DNA of 64,000 nucleotides from Trema orientale (GCA_002914845.1 JXTC01000124.1:206743-270742), one strand, 5' to 3'; shown: positions 44,901-58,738, numbered from the stretch's first letter. The notes: a model not told the origin generated them from the letters alone. Translations and numbers: made by a program.

Positions 44901-47900
44901 CCTAAAAGAGACATGAGCCTTTCCCCTGCATATATAAGTCAATGAAGCAAGGTACTTTGGATATTTTCATTTAATATATCAGAGGAACTCAGTAAGTGTG
45001 AGCCACTTCCATTACCACTAGGTGTGAGCCACTTACATTACCCCTATGTTTGAGCGACTTCCCTTACCTGTTTCATATTTCACAACCAAGGCATCCACCA
45101 CTTTTATCTCACAGAATATTTTGTCAGACATTCTTTGTGATTTTTTCTCATTTCATAGGAAACCAAACTTTTAGTAAGCAAAAATACAATAGCGGGCAAA
45201 ACAAAGAAGATTTCTTCTTTGTGAAAATTAGAAATAAACAGTATTAGCTTAAAGAACAAGTAATGAGAGCAATCCATGAACGCAAAACTTTGCCACTGTC
45301 AACCATTTGGCACTGTGTCTTAAAACACAAATGGCAACAGAGGGGACAAATAAAAGTACTGAATATCCAGACAAACAATAGGCTGCTCAAGAATACTGGA
45401 GGTTACCAATTTCAACAATTTTAGAACCACGTAAAAAATTACTAGATCCAAGCCTCAGAAATGAATAATCTGAAATAAACATGCCAATACATTAGACTTA
45501 AGATTGCAAAAAGTCATCGGATACCGAGACTCTTGGGGTTTTAAAAGCTAGAATCAGAGACCACAAAAGAACCTACACTAAAGATAGCTGGGATTAATAT
45601 CTCTCATAGTAAAGTGACAAAAACAACCACTATCAGGGCAGAGCATGCAAGACATTGGAGAAAGAACTTGATCAGCCACAGGCAAACATAGCAGAGAATA
45701 ATATTTCTCATAAAACAAAGAACTTGATCAGCCACAGGCAAACATAGCAGAGAATAATATTTCTCATAAAACAAATTGGATAAAACAACCATTACTAGAG
45801 CAAAAGCATGCAAGACATTCGAGAAAAAACTTACTTGATCAACCATATCAGTGACAACTCTCTCCATGGAATCTTCCTCAACGCCTTTCAATATAGCAAA
45901 TATTTCTAAATGCTCCCTCACCTGGGTACAGTATTTATCCAAGTTATATTGAGAAGTCACCTTATAGTTAAAGGCAAGTTTTGTTAAATGACCACACTTC
46001 TAACTTACAGTTAGTTCTGGAAAAAGGATATCATTTTGAGGGCACACACCCAATCCCTTTCGTATCTCATCCTGCAAAAGAGAATTTTAAGCTTATTACA
46101 ATATCAAACTTACACTTACCTCTATCAAAAATAGATAAATAAATTATGGAAAACATAGGTTTGATAGGACAATATAGATCTGTCAGTATATAATTCAAAT
46201 CCTAGACTTTTTAAACACCTCGCAAACTATAGCTTCTTGGCATTACAAAGATGCTTATACGAGTGAAAAATACAACATGAACAATTCTCAATGTCTACTA
46301 CTGTCCACCAAGAAGTAAATTAAAGTAACCATAAGAATGAAATCTGAAATCCACCCAGCCCTATTCCACCCATCTTTTAGAAGCTGTTACAGCTGGAGCT
46401 GTTTATCAGCCTGGCAAGTACTTTGGATATTTCTTCGCACCAAACGGCAAGAAAATGCAAGACTATGTATACACAAACACAACTAAACATATTATTTGAG
46501 GAAAAGGAAATTGTCCAATGAGCAAATATCAGGATTAACGGACTACGAACAAAAACATTACCAAAGCCACTAGAGTGAGAAAGGCCAAATTTACCATATC
46601 TGATATTATATTCTGCCGAAACACCAAAGCATCCCCTGAAGTAGGAGGAACAAGGCCAACAAGCATCGAAATTGTTGTACTTTTACCAGCTCCATTATGT
46701 CCTTCACAATTAATAACATAAAATTACTAGATCAGATAAAAGTTACACACCAAGAAAGGCGAAGAGTGATTGCAGGCATATCCTGGCAGGTTAGAAACCC
46801 CAGTCCCAAGTGTAAAAAATAAGAGAACCAAAAACAATTATTCTTATAAGAAACTGAAAGTTCGATTAAAATATGGGGTGAAGGAAAAGGGAATTTTTTT
46901 AAAAGAACAAGAAAAAAAAGTAAGGTTGTTTCTCTTAGCTGTTTGTTACATTATAAGAAAGAGTAAGGAATCAGCAAACTATGACTCCATAACCTTTAAC
47001 TGTTTGTTGATCTGAAGAACTCAAATTTACTACTTTCCCTTAAAGCAAAATGGTTTTTACTTTTAAAGGAAAGAAGGAACAACCGCAAAAGTAAGAAAAG
47101 CTAAATTACTCCAGTAATCAATATGCAAAGTTAAAACTCTACTATGCCATGCTACTAAAATAGAGCATCACAAACTCAATGGGAAGTCTTCATTTTCACC
47201 ATGATAATAGTTATAGATGTATATTGCAGCATAATATAAAAAAGCATGCACCAAAACATGAACTAGAATCAAAAGATCATCGCAGGATAAACAAATCATT
47301 AACTAGCAATAACAGACTCACCTAGAAGAGCAAGAATCTGATTTTCATACAAGGTGAGTTGTAATGAGTTAACAGCACAACACTTCCCCCTTTTACTGTC
47401 ATATACCTTATGCAGATTCCTTATTTGGATGCATCTATGGATAAATAAAAGACATGAGGAAATAATCAATTATTTATCTGAATTTACCGCTAGTGCATTC
47501 ATATTAATAAGCATATACCTGCCATCAAGCTCGTGTTGCTTCATGTCCAAGCTTATCGCTTCCACAGCTGGTTGAAAATTCTCTGTCCTGGAAAAATTCT
47601 CCAAAGCTTTTTGATTCACATTAACTTCAAGAGTGGAAGTGTGATCCTTGCTCATTTTTTTCTTTTTCCAAAACCACTTCTTGAAAATGAAGTTCCATGG
47701 GTAACGAATTCCATTCTCTCTGGGAAGAACCTGACCAGACAAATAAATGTTAAATTCAAATTGACTAAGTAGATATACTAGCTATTAAAAATCAGAGTTG
47801 AAACTTGATAACTGAAGCTCACGTAGTAGCTAATATCATTTTAGTTAGCCATCCTATATACCAAGCTCTATACTATTTAATTTTCAATATTTCATTTCCC

Positions 47901-48159
47901 CTAAAAATCTGAAGAACGAAATGAATAACAAAACTTTGACCATACAGAAACCAACATTTCTTGTAAAAAACAAGTGTGTATTCACAAATATTGGAAACAG
48001 AATGGGTCTTTGTATACAACTAATTCATTTTATCTGCACTCATATTCATGTCAAACATGATATGGCATGCAATCTTAATTGTAAACTATTAAATTTCAAG
48101 TATTATTCCCTTCGAACAAGCCCAAAAATTAACACATTTAAATTGACACATGCAGTTGT

Positions 48160-48221
<62 letters not shown>

Positions 48222-50042
48222 AATCAACCCAAATTAAAACACTGTAATAGAAGATATTCAAGCATCATAAGAATCACCTTATCCAAGTAAAGACCAATTG
48301 CACCGTACAGCATTGTGTCAACCAGCATCATAAGAAGACAGACTGAAAAATTGACTCCAGATGATGGCTACAGACATCATTGTTTTAAAATATAAGGCAC
48401 AAAATTGTAGTCTATAATAATCTATAGTAGAAAAAATCCTAATTATAGAACATACCCGCCACATGTTGGTCCAACGAAGTCCAACATGAGCACGCTCATA
48501 ATCAGCAAAGTTAACTGACCCTAGAGCAAAGGCAGTAGGTGAAAGCAGAGAAGCAACAACCTTTAATATCCTGAGGAACAACCGAACAAATGTTAGAACC
48601 CACTGCACTTAGGAAACTGCAAATGGCCAATGGGAAAATGAAAAGGAACCACAAATGTGCTCAAAGCAGAGTACTTACATTGAAACAGCTTCGTCATTGA
48701 CAGAATAATAGGGGAAAAAGGCACCCAAAAAAGAAAGGGTTCCAACTGCAACAGCTGTTTTGGCTCGTGAAAAGAATGTAGAGATTAAAAATGACAGTGT
48801 AATTGCACTTAGTCCGAACAGAAAGAAGTATATGAACACCACAGATTTGTCACTATATTTGAAAAGGTTGTCCATGGTGCAAATCACAATAATTGCAGAG
48901 GAAACTGCAAACTGCACAAGAAACCAAATTATATCAAAATAAAACCTCTGTATAAGAGAAAGAAAGTGATGCTGTTCAGAGGATTCAACAAGAATCAAAT
49001 GTTTCTTAAACTTCTAACTAGAACTGGATTATTCAAATTTCAAGTCACAATTGGCAATTTCACAGATTTATACACATTCCCAAAGTGAACCTAACACATA
49101 ATATGAACCTTTATCTAGATTCTCTATCTGAAACTTCATCTCAAGCTGGATCTCAAATCAAGTTAACTTTTTAAGGACATACTTATTGCAATCAATCAAA
49201 GTAGTAAGTTCATTGTACCATGCCCCGAGCTGTTGCAATTTATTTGATCCACACAAATAAAGATCGTGCCTTTCGAACATAAAATGCCAAAGAACCAAAA
49301 ACTTTGAAATTAAAGACTTAACAAGTGAAGTTAAGGATTTAACGAGTGAAAACTTTGAAGTTAAGGAGTTAACAACAGAACTCTTGAAGGCTTTGACGAG
49401 GATATTGATTTAATTATTGGATAGAGTTAAAGTACGGGTGCTTTATGGATAAATGATGAAAAAGAATTTAAACATTTTGATGTTTTGGTTGAGGGTTTCT
49501 ATTGTAACCAAGAGGACACCCAGTTTTCTTTTTGTATTTTTATCTCGTTAAAATAATATAGTCTCTTTACCCTCCTATTTAATATTTATATATAAACAAG
49601 TGAAAAAAAAATATCCCAACAATCAAACACTAATCAGTCAAGAGTCAAGACAGATCTACCTGCAAAGAATACACAATAAACCAAGAGAGGTAAAATATTT
49701 CATCTTTCAGCCCCATCATGTAAAGACCTTCTTTTATTTTCTGTTCCTGAAATATTACAAATCAACAGTAAATAACTTTAGGGCAGACAATGAACTACAA
49801 ATTCAAAGCAGCAAAGGTCTTTTGAGGAGATTTGGAGCTGGTAAGTCCTAGGGTAACCATAGTAACATCCTTCAGTGCAATAAAACTAATCATAATTATT
49901 AACAAACCTTCTCGAAAACCGTATAGCTGATCAGACGTGAGATTGGGTATAGAAATCCCAAAAGATACCTGCAGATCCAGGATCCAGATTAACCAAGTAT
50001 AGCTAGTAACAAAAGAAAGTACTATAACTTCAGAAAGGGGGG

Positions 50043-50078
<36 letters not shown>

Positions 50079-53000
50079 TGAATTCAAGAGATTACATACA
50101 ATACACCCATGACCTTCTTGACGATTGACTGGAACTCATCATCAGTGTACTCACGAGTAGGAAAGGGAACTATTCTTATGTTAGAAGGGCTATATTGCAT
50201 CAATGGAACTTTGAGTGACGAGGATTCACCAAAGGAATGAAGAGAAGGTTCAATATTTCCACTGTCAGATTGCTGGGCAGCAAAAATTATAAAAGAATCC
50301 AGTATTTGCTGGAGCTGCAAAAGCAAGATAACATCTAGAAAAATATCAGTCAGCTGCACAAAAAAGAGGGCCTATGGAAAGAGGGTATTCTACAAATTAT
50401 GCTCACGGGATCACACCATCAAACCAGTGCCGTTAGAACTTCCCGTAGGTCATGCATATATCTATACTTAACTGCACAAGGGATACCTTGCTCAATGTTA
50501 CATTTATTTAGCAGACCGTAGAGGAAGACAGCATTTATCTTCTTTCTTGAATTGATAAAAATAACGCTGCTTCTAATACCTGTATTATCAGTTACATCTT
50601 TCTAAATAATGGATATATCATTTTTCTTTTCTCATAATTGATTCACAAAGGCAAAATATGTTTAGGACATGATATATTAGTTTTGACCTGATATCAACAA
50701 TTTCTCCTCTTATTTGTATGCTTGTTGCTTCAACTGGAATGATTGATTAGGAAGACAACAAAACAGTATCAATGATCTAATCCGTACATTGTGCAAAGAA
50801 ATTCAATTCGTGTGCCAACACAAAATCAATAGCAGATAATTTGCAAGTTAGTTACTATATCCATAGTCCCTTAATTGCATGCCTAGAGTTTCTCTTAAAC
50901 AGAATGAAGCGATGCATTTTTAGAGAAACAAAAGAAGAAATAAAATCATGTAAAAAAAAAAAAAAAGAAGAAGAAGAAGGAGGAGGAGAAGGAGGAGGAG
51001 GAGGAGGTAATAAAGCACAAAAACATACTGTCAGAAATCCGCTAAAGCTGTACTGCATTATCGGTACAGGATTAATGCCCAGTTCCAAGTCATTAAGATA
51101 AGGACCATTCGTGTCCATAATGGATTTAACATCAGGAAATCCAGAGAAAGCCCATGTGTGATTGAGGCGTATACTATAATCAAACAACTGAGGACCTTGA
51201 TCATGGAATACCACTGCTCCTTTAATTTTAGGGTTTGAACAGTTCCTAAACAAAGAGAACCCTTAGAGTTATTACGTGCCACAGCCAGAATATCAATATG
51301 CAAAGTATCAAACAATCAAGTGTTAGTAAGAGGATTGCCACTTTACACATCAATAATAAGAAATTTGTCACCAATTATACATATAGGAAAATACATTAGC
51401 TTAAACCTAAAAAATGACTGGTTGAAAGCAGTCGAAGCAATTCAAAGAAAATTACGAACTCTTAGACGTGGAGATGATAGACCAATTTTCTAATTATAAA
51501 AACAATAATTATATGATAAATCATAAGCAGTTCATCTATACATATGTGTATCGCACATGAAAACAAAAGCACAATTTCAATGTATAGGGTCAAGTGATAC
51601 AATATGTAAAACAGATGACTCAAACGCTTTAGCATCTTGTAAACCATCATATTTTAACAAACGTTCAATACTTTCATATGAGAAAGACTTACCTTATTTG
51701 ACTGCAGATACCATAGTCATCCGACCGAATGTAGGTTTCCAGCTCTTGTTCATCTTTGTAGACTCTACTAACTAGCTGAAAGTATGATATAGATTGTAAG
51801 TTCGATTTACAAAGACACCAGTGAAGGAACAAATTCAAATAAATTGACTCTTGGTAAAGGAAAATCTCAATTTCTTTAACTTGCTTGGATGTGACTAAAC
51901 CATATAGCAATGAAATTAAAAGCCAAAAATTCAGAGCGTATAAGATAAGTTCAGATGCATAGAAACAATAACATAGACAATAAAATGAAGCAATAATAAA
52001 TGGCAAAAATTACCTGTAAGAGGGGAAATTTTATTGACATTAAGTTAATCATTGTCTTTGTCTTCTCCGTATCGGGTGCAAAAGCCAGACACTCTCCTTT
52101 ACTCCATAGTAGTTCCAGAACTTGTTCAAAACTAGGGGACATTCCACTCCCCACTTCGACAAACATATCTTTCCGAATATACCTAGTTCAGTTAAGTAAA
52201 ACTTATCAGCCATACTTGCAGAAAATGATGAACGCTAGAAATACTCAAAGCAAATACAAAGGTCCCAAGCACGCGCAACAAGGAAAGGAAAAACTAAACC
52301 CTTACCCCCCGCAGCTATAATAGTTATAATTAACTAAAACTTTGAAATCCAAAATTACTTGATAATGATAATAAAATAAAAAAAATAACAACAGAAATTT
52401 TCTTTTTATTTTACTATGTTCTCATCTACTAAACAGAAGGTGATATAAAAAATAAATAAAATAAAATAAGGCAAATATGCATCCGAGACACGAAAAGCTT
52501 AGCAATAATGGTAAAGACTTACGGTTGAGCTGGGTGAATTTGCGTATCGACTCGAGTCCTCACTGCTATTAACAACAACATAACCACTGTAGGAAGCAAA
52601 ATCTGCCCCAAAACAGAAAGTAACATTTCAAATTTCTCATCTTTGCACAGACATTTGAACACCAAATCTTCAAAACACAAATACAACTCCATGAACTCCC
52701 AGCTCCAAGTATTTATTTAATTAAAAATTAAAATTAAAATAAAAACCTTAACAAAAACAACAAATATCATTTTTTTTTTTTAAAGAAAAATAGAACGTTG
52801 GATTAATGGGGAGAGAAGTTTACAAGAACGGGACAAGATGTCCCGGAATTGAAAACAAAGTTAAAAAATATCAAAAATAACAAAAGTTAAAAACCACAAA
52901 AATCATGAATTTAAGAAGAATTCAAAGCTTAATGTTGAAACAACTCTCAATAAACGATTATCTCAAATTCAATAACAAACAGCACAAATTGATATAATCA

Positions 53001-53212
53001 GATCAAAATTCCAACTGAAATGCAACTCAATTCATTTCAACTCAAAATCAAAAGCAAATAAAAAAAAGATATATGTATATATATATATAATGTTTATATA
53101 CAGAGAGAGAGAGAGAGAGAGAGACCTCAGCGGCAGTAATGAAGGGATGACGAGCTTTGAGAAGCCAGCTCTTACGAAGCATAGCCTTGAGCTGCCTCCG
53201 TGCAATCCCCAT
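32982..53212 (-). CDS. ABCA1: Full-size ABC transporter A family member 1 (ABCA1/AOH1)
   Basis: Plant counterpart of animal ABCA1, a large membrane ABC protein thought to move lipids; the plant substrate is not established. I read 40 exons, the first 53212-53126 ([16 protein letters not shown]) and the last 33063-32982 (ends NHFAANP). Spliced exons total exactly 5640 nt, 1879 aa, against 1882 for Arabidopsis ABCA1. Order: N-terminal membrane segment and large extracellular loop; membrane block (about residues 300-480); NBD1 with GHNGAGKS (exon 46701-46595), [10 protein letters not shown] and [12 protein letters not shown] plus TTHSMDEA (44308-44124); second membrane half from the 711 bp exon 42522-41812 to about 37280; NBD2 with GTNGAGKT (36712-36577), [10 protein letters not shown] and ILDEPSTG (35802-35652); and a regulatory tail. 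Both NBDs have all core motifs. Exon 39467-39426 is followed by a GC donor; exon 44543-44445 uses GTTGTT. Introns are mostly 80-900 bp and contain tandem duplications, but the frame is intact. Confidence 0.97.
36705..36927. repeat. 120 bp tandem duplication spanning an ABCA1 splice acceptor
   Basis: The sequence from GGATACACCTGAATTTGG at 36705 recurs at 36825 with a period of exactly 120 bp. Over 103 bp there are only three differences, so the duplication is recent. The unit contains the last 8 bp at the exon side (GTGTATCC on the minus strand) and its acceptor AG, so the intron now carries a second copy of the acceptor 120 bp upstream. A shorter third piece, GAGTGTTATGCTATTTAA, follows at 36928. 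Confidence 0.9.
45600..45845. repeat. Duplicated edge of an ABCA1 exon in its intron, with a 56 bp tandem repeat
   Basis: A 56 bp unit starting AAAGAACTTGATCAGCC is present at 45661-45716 and again, identical, at 45717-45772. A wider similarity links 45612-45680 with 45776-45845: both contain AAAACAACC, then GCATGCAAGACATT, then GAGAAA followed by CTTGATCA. The right-hand copy contains the true donor of the exon 45921-45835, so the intron carries decayed copies of the exon-intron junction. Confidence 0.8.
48157..48219. repeat. (TG)n(AG)n compound microsatellite
   Basis: About 28 bp of TG repeats are followed by about 35 bp of AG repeats, in the ABCA1 intron between exons 48278-48367 and 47519-47730. 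It is a candidate polymorphic marker. Confidence 0.95.
50045..50077. repeat. (AT)n microsatellite
   Basis: About 33 bp of AT repeats in the ABCA1 intron, 22 bp from the donor side of the exon 50100-50314. Confidence 0.9.
53102..53124. repeat. (GA)n microsatellite at the ABCA1 exon 1 donor
   Basis: A GA run of about 23 bp begins directly at the first intron's donor side; on the minus strand GTCTCTCTC forms the donor itself. Further GA runs lie in the presumed leader at about 53262-53303. Confidence 0.9.
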
Positions 53213-54099
53213 CTCTGCTCGCTCAAACTCTCAACCCACCCAGCCCTAACACTGGTTTTTAGAGAGAGAGAGAGACAGAGAGAGAATGAGTAAGAGAGAG
53301 AGTACGGAGTCAAGAAGACGGAGCCGACGACGTTGAAGAGGTGGCAAACTTGCTTTTTCTTTTTTCTTTTTTCTTTTTTTTTAAATTTTAGTTTGGGTTA
53401 ATTTCCAAGACAGTTGTTGGCTTCTGCCTCATGGAAGCATGGTGGAGGTGTAACGGCAGCAAGTGCTTTATTCCTTTTTTTTTTAATTTTCTTTTCATTT
53501 TTTTCCTCTTATTTTATTAATTAAATTATTTTTGCTAAAAAATAAGAATTATGGCGGCGATAAAGAATCGAGTAATGATTTAGCTTTGTCGGAAATTTAA
53601 ACCATAATATATACACTATATTCATTTATGAATAACGCTAAGGATGCAACTATTATCCCATTATTTTAATACACTTTTAGGTGAAATATAATGTGTTACA
53701 TTTTAATTACATTACTGAATTAGAAATTATTGAGAATAAATAGTAGCATTTACCAATTGAACATTAACATCTAAGATATTTATATCCTATTTATTTACGT
53801 ATAAAATCTTTAGAACTAAATTTATAAAAGTATAGAGGTATAAACAGAAATTGGATAATAAATAAAAAATAATAATAATAATAAAGGACGTGCGGTTCGG
53901 TAATGGAACGCCTGTTTGTGTTGGCGCCTTGGTAACGTCATGGAATCGGTTTATCGTTAAAAGAAAAAGAATTTTCTTGTTGAGATGAGGATATATTGAA
54001 CATGCGATATTTTGATCTTTTTTCTTTATTTTTTGGTTTTTTTTTTTTTTTTTAGAGTAATATTGGTAGGGAATACCTATGAGAAAATGGGTTTTTTTT

Positions 54100-54473
54100 G
54101 GGTGAACAACAAAAAAAAAAAAAAATACTCTGAAATTTGAATATTTACAATTTAAACTCTAAAATTTGTACTTTACAAAATAATAATCTGAGATTAAGAA
54201 TTTCTGAAAATTAATATTATGGATTGACTTTTTGACTATTTTTAATAACGAAAAAAACAATAATATCATTCATTAAAACTACATTAATCCTTGTTATTCT
54301 GCTTATTATTGAGGATATTATTGTCTTTTATTAGTTAAAGCTATTCAAAAAGTCAACTTTGGTATTAATTTTCAGAATTTCTTAATCTCAAGATATTATT
54401 TTCCAGAGTTCAAATTATAAAGTTTAAATTATAGAACACCCAAATCTTAGAGTATTTTTCTACAATTTACCCT
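54100..54473. mobile_element. Mutator-like MITE, second copy of the 20730 family
   Basis: A 374 bp element, almost the same length as the one at 20730-21104 and similar along its length. It starts GGGTGAAC and ends AATTTACCC, and its two halves are inverted copies. Blocks shared with the other copy include CTGAAAATTAA or GTGAAAATTAA and CAAATCTTAG. The flanks are T-rich (TTTTTTTT left, TTTTCTTTA right), so the target duplication is plausible but not decisive. It lies about 890 bp upstream of the ABCA1 start. Confidence 0.65.
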
Positions 54474-55099
54474 TTTCTTTATCAATATACTAATATATTT
54501 CCCAAAAGAAAGACAATAATGTAAGAAGATGAAATCATCACTTCCAAAATACCTCAAAACAACTTACCATTTTCCAAAAATATATTTATATATATATTAA
54601 TTAATTGGGGAATATAATTTTAAAATATGAGAAAATGTGTATAGGGGAATATATTTTAAAAATATGAGAAAATTCCTTTGGTAAATTTCTACTAAATATA
54701 ACCCGAAAAAACTTAATAAATGGCAAACTTAATAAATGGTAATTTTATCGATTTGGCAAACTTAAGTACAATCTGTATGAATGGAGGGCTCAAATGCAAC
54801 CATTACTAGCAGCTTACAGGATAAATTCCCTCAAGTTTTTTAGGTGTACATTTATTTATTCATTTATCGAGTTTTTCAATATTTAAGTAGTAAATTAGTA
54901 GTTTCACTTACTGCGTTTGATAAATTGTAATGACAAAGCTAAAATTTGAAACAAAGTCCAAATTTGGAATTTTGAGTTATAATTTTCCAAAAAAAAAAAA
55001 TCAATATTTTTTAGCCAAACAAAAAAAGAACGAATGTGTAAATAAATTCAAGTTTTCGTGTGCATTTATACAAGCTTATGGGACTAAATTATACTTTAA

Positions 55100-56311
55100 G
55101 GCCCTGTTTGGTAAATAGGACTAGATTGGACTCTTATATAGGACTGGATTGTATTTGATTGGATTGGATTTGATTGTCTTATGTTAGTATTAGAAGTTTT
55201 TTGGTGTAATAAGTGATTAAAAGATCGATTAACTAAAAAAAATTTATAAGAATATAAATTGTGGCTTAGTTTATTTTCAGGATATCAAATTCACCGAATG
55301 GGGTGGTACACCGCAGTACACCACCCCGAATGGGACAGATTTTTACCGTTATAAATGGTGTAGGACACGAAGCGAGGATTCCTTGTTTACTATTTAGCGG
55401 GGGCGGGTCAGGCTTGGAATTGAGTGCCCCGCACCGACCCCTCCCTAATTATATATAAGTTAATTTCTACATTTTTATATAACAATAATCCAACTATATA
55501 ATTTAAAAAAATCTATTAATGTATAGTAGTATACTAATATTATTTGAGTTTAAGTATTTAAGATTGTGTTATCTTTTTAAATGAATGATGTACTATATGA
55601 TTTTGGTATTAAATATTTTACATTTCACAACTCTTAACATGTTAAAATTCTATTTGAATGTGCTTTTATTTAGTTATTTAGGTCTTTTATCAAATTATAA
55701 TTCTAATAGATTTGAGCTAAAGTTAGAGTTTTCAATGAAGTTAACTTTAATTTAGATTTTATTTTTCATGATATATTTAGGCTTTTGAAAGATATGGACC
55801 TACCTAAGATTATTTAATTAATTCAATATGACGATTCTAAACGGGGACCCCAATATACCAGTAAGGAAACTAATTTTTAATGGGGATTCTCTGAAATTAC
55901 CCCGCACAAAATTAAATAGTGAATAATGTGGGGATAGTATAGTAAAATAATAACGGGGACATAAATGGTAAACTCAAAACCGGTCTCGCCTCACTCCGTT
56001 GATATCCCTAGTTTATTTGGAGGATGTCTAAAACAAATAAATAAAAATAATGTAGATCGCACTTTTATTAGGAGAATAAGAAAGAGAAAGTAAGAAAATG
56101 AATTGTGGAATCCATATGTTTCGAGGAATAGGATGAGACTATTTTAATCCATCTTCTACAATCATTAGAATAGTTCCCTACTAAGGTCTTTATTTTGTTT
56201 CTTCGTAAAATAATATCTACTACTTTTAGAGACAAATAAAGAACTACAAAGAATTAGACTATTTAGTCCGGTCCCATCCTTTAGTTTAGTACTACCCACC
56301 AAAGTGTAGAC
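55100..56311. mobile_element. Probable MITE-type element with nested insertion
   Basis: The left end GGCCCTGTTTGGTAAATAGG resembles, in inverted form, sequence near 56280-56311 (reverse complement CTTTGGTGGGTAGTACTA). Between them, about 55280-56010 looks like a separate insert bounded by GGATATCAA and TTGATATCCC; it is richer in G and C around GGGGTGGTACACC and ends in CCGGTCTCGCCTCAC. The boundaries and the nesting are tentative. No coding sequence was recognised. Confidence 0.35.
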
Positions 56312-57141
56312 TACATGTTACATAGACATTTTGGATCGGAATTTTCTTATTTTTCTCATACAAATGGATTCACTTTATCATCCGAGAATTGGACGTATAG
56401 GCTCAGTATGGTGATTTTTCATAATTGCATAATAGAATATGCTCAAAGTATCTAAATTTTATTCGGTCCAGAAGATATTTTCACATTTTTTGAAAAAATA
56501 TTATACTTCTGGTTTTCATTCTTTTGCATCATAACAACATTTTTATTTCCCCCAAAATACATGCCTTTGTATGAGGTGTACTTACTGGTTTTCAATTTTA
56601 AGCTCCCAATACTTAAAAAGTTAAGATATAATATCATTTTTGTATATTGTATTTTGACATTTTGTTCAGTTTGTACCTTGTATTTTAATTATTATCCATA
56701 TTGACTCTTAAATTTGAAATTTGTTATAAATTTATACTCTGATACTATTTTAAAGCAGTTAATTTACCAAGATAATTTAATAAACTTATTCTCGGATCAA
56801 TTTTTATATAGTTTATTTTCAATTTTTTAAATGACATCTTGGTTAATTAACTGCTCTAAATTAATGTCACGGTATAAATTTATAATAAATTTCAAATCTA
56901 AGGGTGAATGTTGATAATAACCAAAATACAAAGTATAATTTGAATAAAATATCAAAATACAAAGTATAAAAGTGATATTATCCCCAAAAAGAATTTTACG
57001 GTTTCAAAATAATAACTAAAATTGTTCTCAAAGAAAAAAAAAATTATATGTAAATTGTCTGGTTGTCATTAGTATTTCTGAAGCTCATGGAATTGTTTTT
57101 AAGATCATAATAATAACAAAGTAATTGCATGATAACTTTTA

Positions 57142-57213
57142 ACAAAAATATGAATTGTTAAATTTACACGACTTCACACAAAAATATGAATTGTTAAATT
57201 TACATGACTTCAC
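57142..57213. repeat. 36 bp tandem repeat, two copies
   Basis: The unit ACAAAAATATGAATTGTTAA (first 20 bases) occurs at 57142-57177 and 57178-57213 with a single C/T difference. It lies in non-coding DNA. Confidence 0.9.
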
Positions 57214-57419
57214 GTTGTAGACAATGAAAAGTAGATCTCATCTGCAATTTATATGTAACAATATTTGAGGTTTTAAGTTATCTTATTATTGCACCTTGTT
57301 CTTACCTTTTTCGTCACTTTAAAGGCAGAATAAAAGAATTTATTTTGCAATCATCTATTAACACTTTAGCCAAAAGATAGGGACAGCATCAGCCTATTAT
57401 ATTATTATATAAATATATT

Positions 57420-57597
57420 ACTTATATGCATGGCTAATAATTTATTTATTTTTCATCAAATAAGTTAATTTAATTGGGCTTGACTTATTATCTATAAACA
57501 AAGTACTTATATATATTTTTTTTTGATAACAAAACAAAGTACTTATATGCATGGCTAATAATTAATTTATTTCCATATAATAAGTTAAATTACTTAG
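57420..57597. repeat. Tandem duplication with 121 bp period
   Basis: ACTTATATGCATGGCTAATA occurs at about 57420 and again at 57541, and similarity continues through ATAAGTTAA in both. Only the first half of the period is conserved. Confidence 0.75.
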
Positions 57598-58408
57598 ACT
57601 AGACTATCTCTTGGAGACTAGCAAAAGCTGGTCATGCTTATCCATGGCCTTATCATCACATCCCAAAAAGAAGAAAAGCATTTTTTGTCATATTTTATTT
57701 TCGTCATGGTCCTTTAATACGTACACTAAATTATTATTTGAGAAACTAAAACATGAGTTTTATTAATTTGAAATACATGAGTTTTATTAGAATTCAATCT
57801 CATTTTCCGTTTAGGCCTGAAAGGTGGTCTTTTTTCCTTAAATTAAATTACTATGCACATGTTTTTTATTTGAACATTTCTACATAGTACATAGTGACCA
57901 GTGATCATAAAATTAATCATGTATTGATGTTTGTCACGAAAAATTCATAAACCAATTCATAAATTCTTATAATTGTTTTATTTATTTAATTTTCAAGTAA
58001 TATTTTTGTCATATATTTTGAAGGAAAAAGAAAACGACTTTTTTCTGGTCATAGTCTTTTCATGCTACCTCACATTTATGTCATTTTCCATTTATTTATA
58101 GAATAAAAAAAATTGTTGACTTTCCATCCGTCGAATATTAAGGCATAAATGATAACAATATTTTAAATAAAAAGAAAAAGAATATTAATATTGGTAGCTA
58201 GGTTTGCTTAATTTTCTCAAATAACAAAAATGCGTCCTCTAAAGTTTATGATTTCTTCCCTTAAAAACAAATAGTTTATGATTTGGTATGATCAATTCTT
58301 TTTAGGGGAAAAAGGGGGTCAAGTTTTGATGAGTTATTCTATGGAATATAAATACAGATTTGAGGAGCTGGTTTAGATACTTTTCACTCGGATATGACAA
58401 ATAACATA

Positions 58409-58738
58409 GAGTTAACCGTAAAAAAAAAATATATACACATGTTTAGCTTTTCTGTAATTTAAATCTTAAGTTTTGATTTATGCAAAACAATAATAAATTT
58501 AATACCCACATGTTAGTCCAAACAATTTTTTTTTATAAATGTTTTAACTTTTTTGAAAACAACAAAAAAAATAATCTAGGTCTGAATTCGCAATTTATTG
58601 ATAAATAAATTTATCAAAATATGTGCATGGTATATATTTTTTGAATTTCAAAATATAGAAACATTCTTTTACATAAACTAAAACTCAAAATTTAAATTGA
58701 AAAAGGCCAAACTTCAAGAATATTTTTGCGGTTAACTC
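58409..58738. mobile_element. Mutator-like MITE with GAGTTAACC ends
   Basis: A 330 bp element. The left end GAGTTAACCGTAAAAA matches the reverse complement of the right end, GAGTTAACCGCAAAAA. The flanks AATAACATA (58400-58408) and AATGACATA (58739-58747) form a 9 bp duplication with one mismatch, diagnostic of Mutator-like insertion. Inner blocks such as TCTGTAATTTAAATCTTAAG are similar in style to the 20730 and 54100 elements, so it may be a related subfamily. No protein is encoded. Confidence 0.75.

Noticed and set aside
50953-51008. Purine-rich GAA/GGA tract in an ABCA1 intron, considered as a coding repeat
   Set aside because: On the coding strand it follows the donor of exon 51245-51029 and is an intronic simple repeat.
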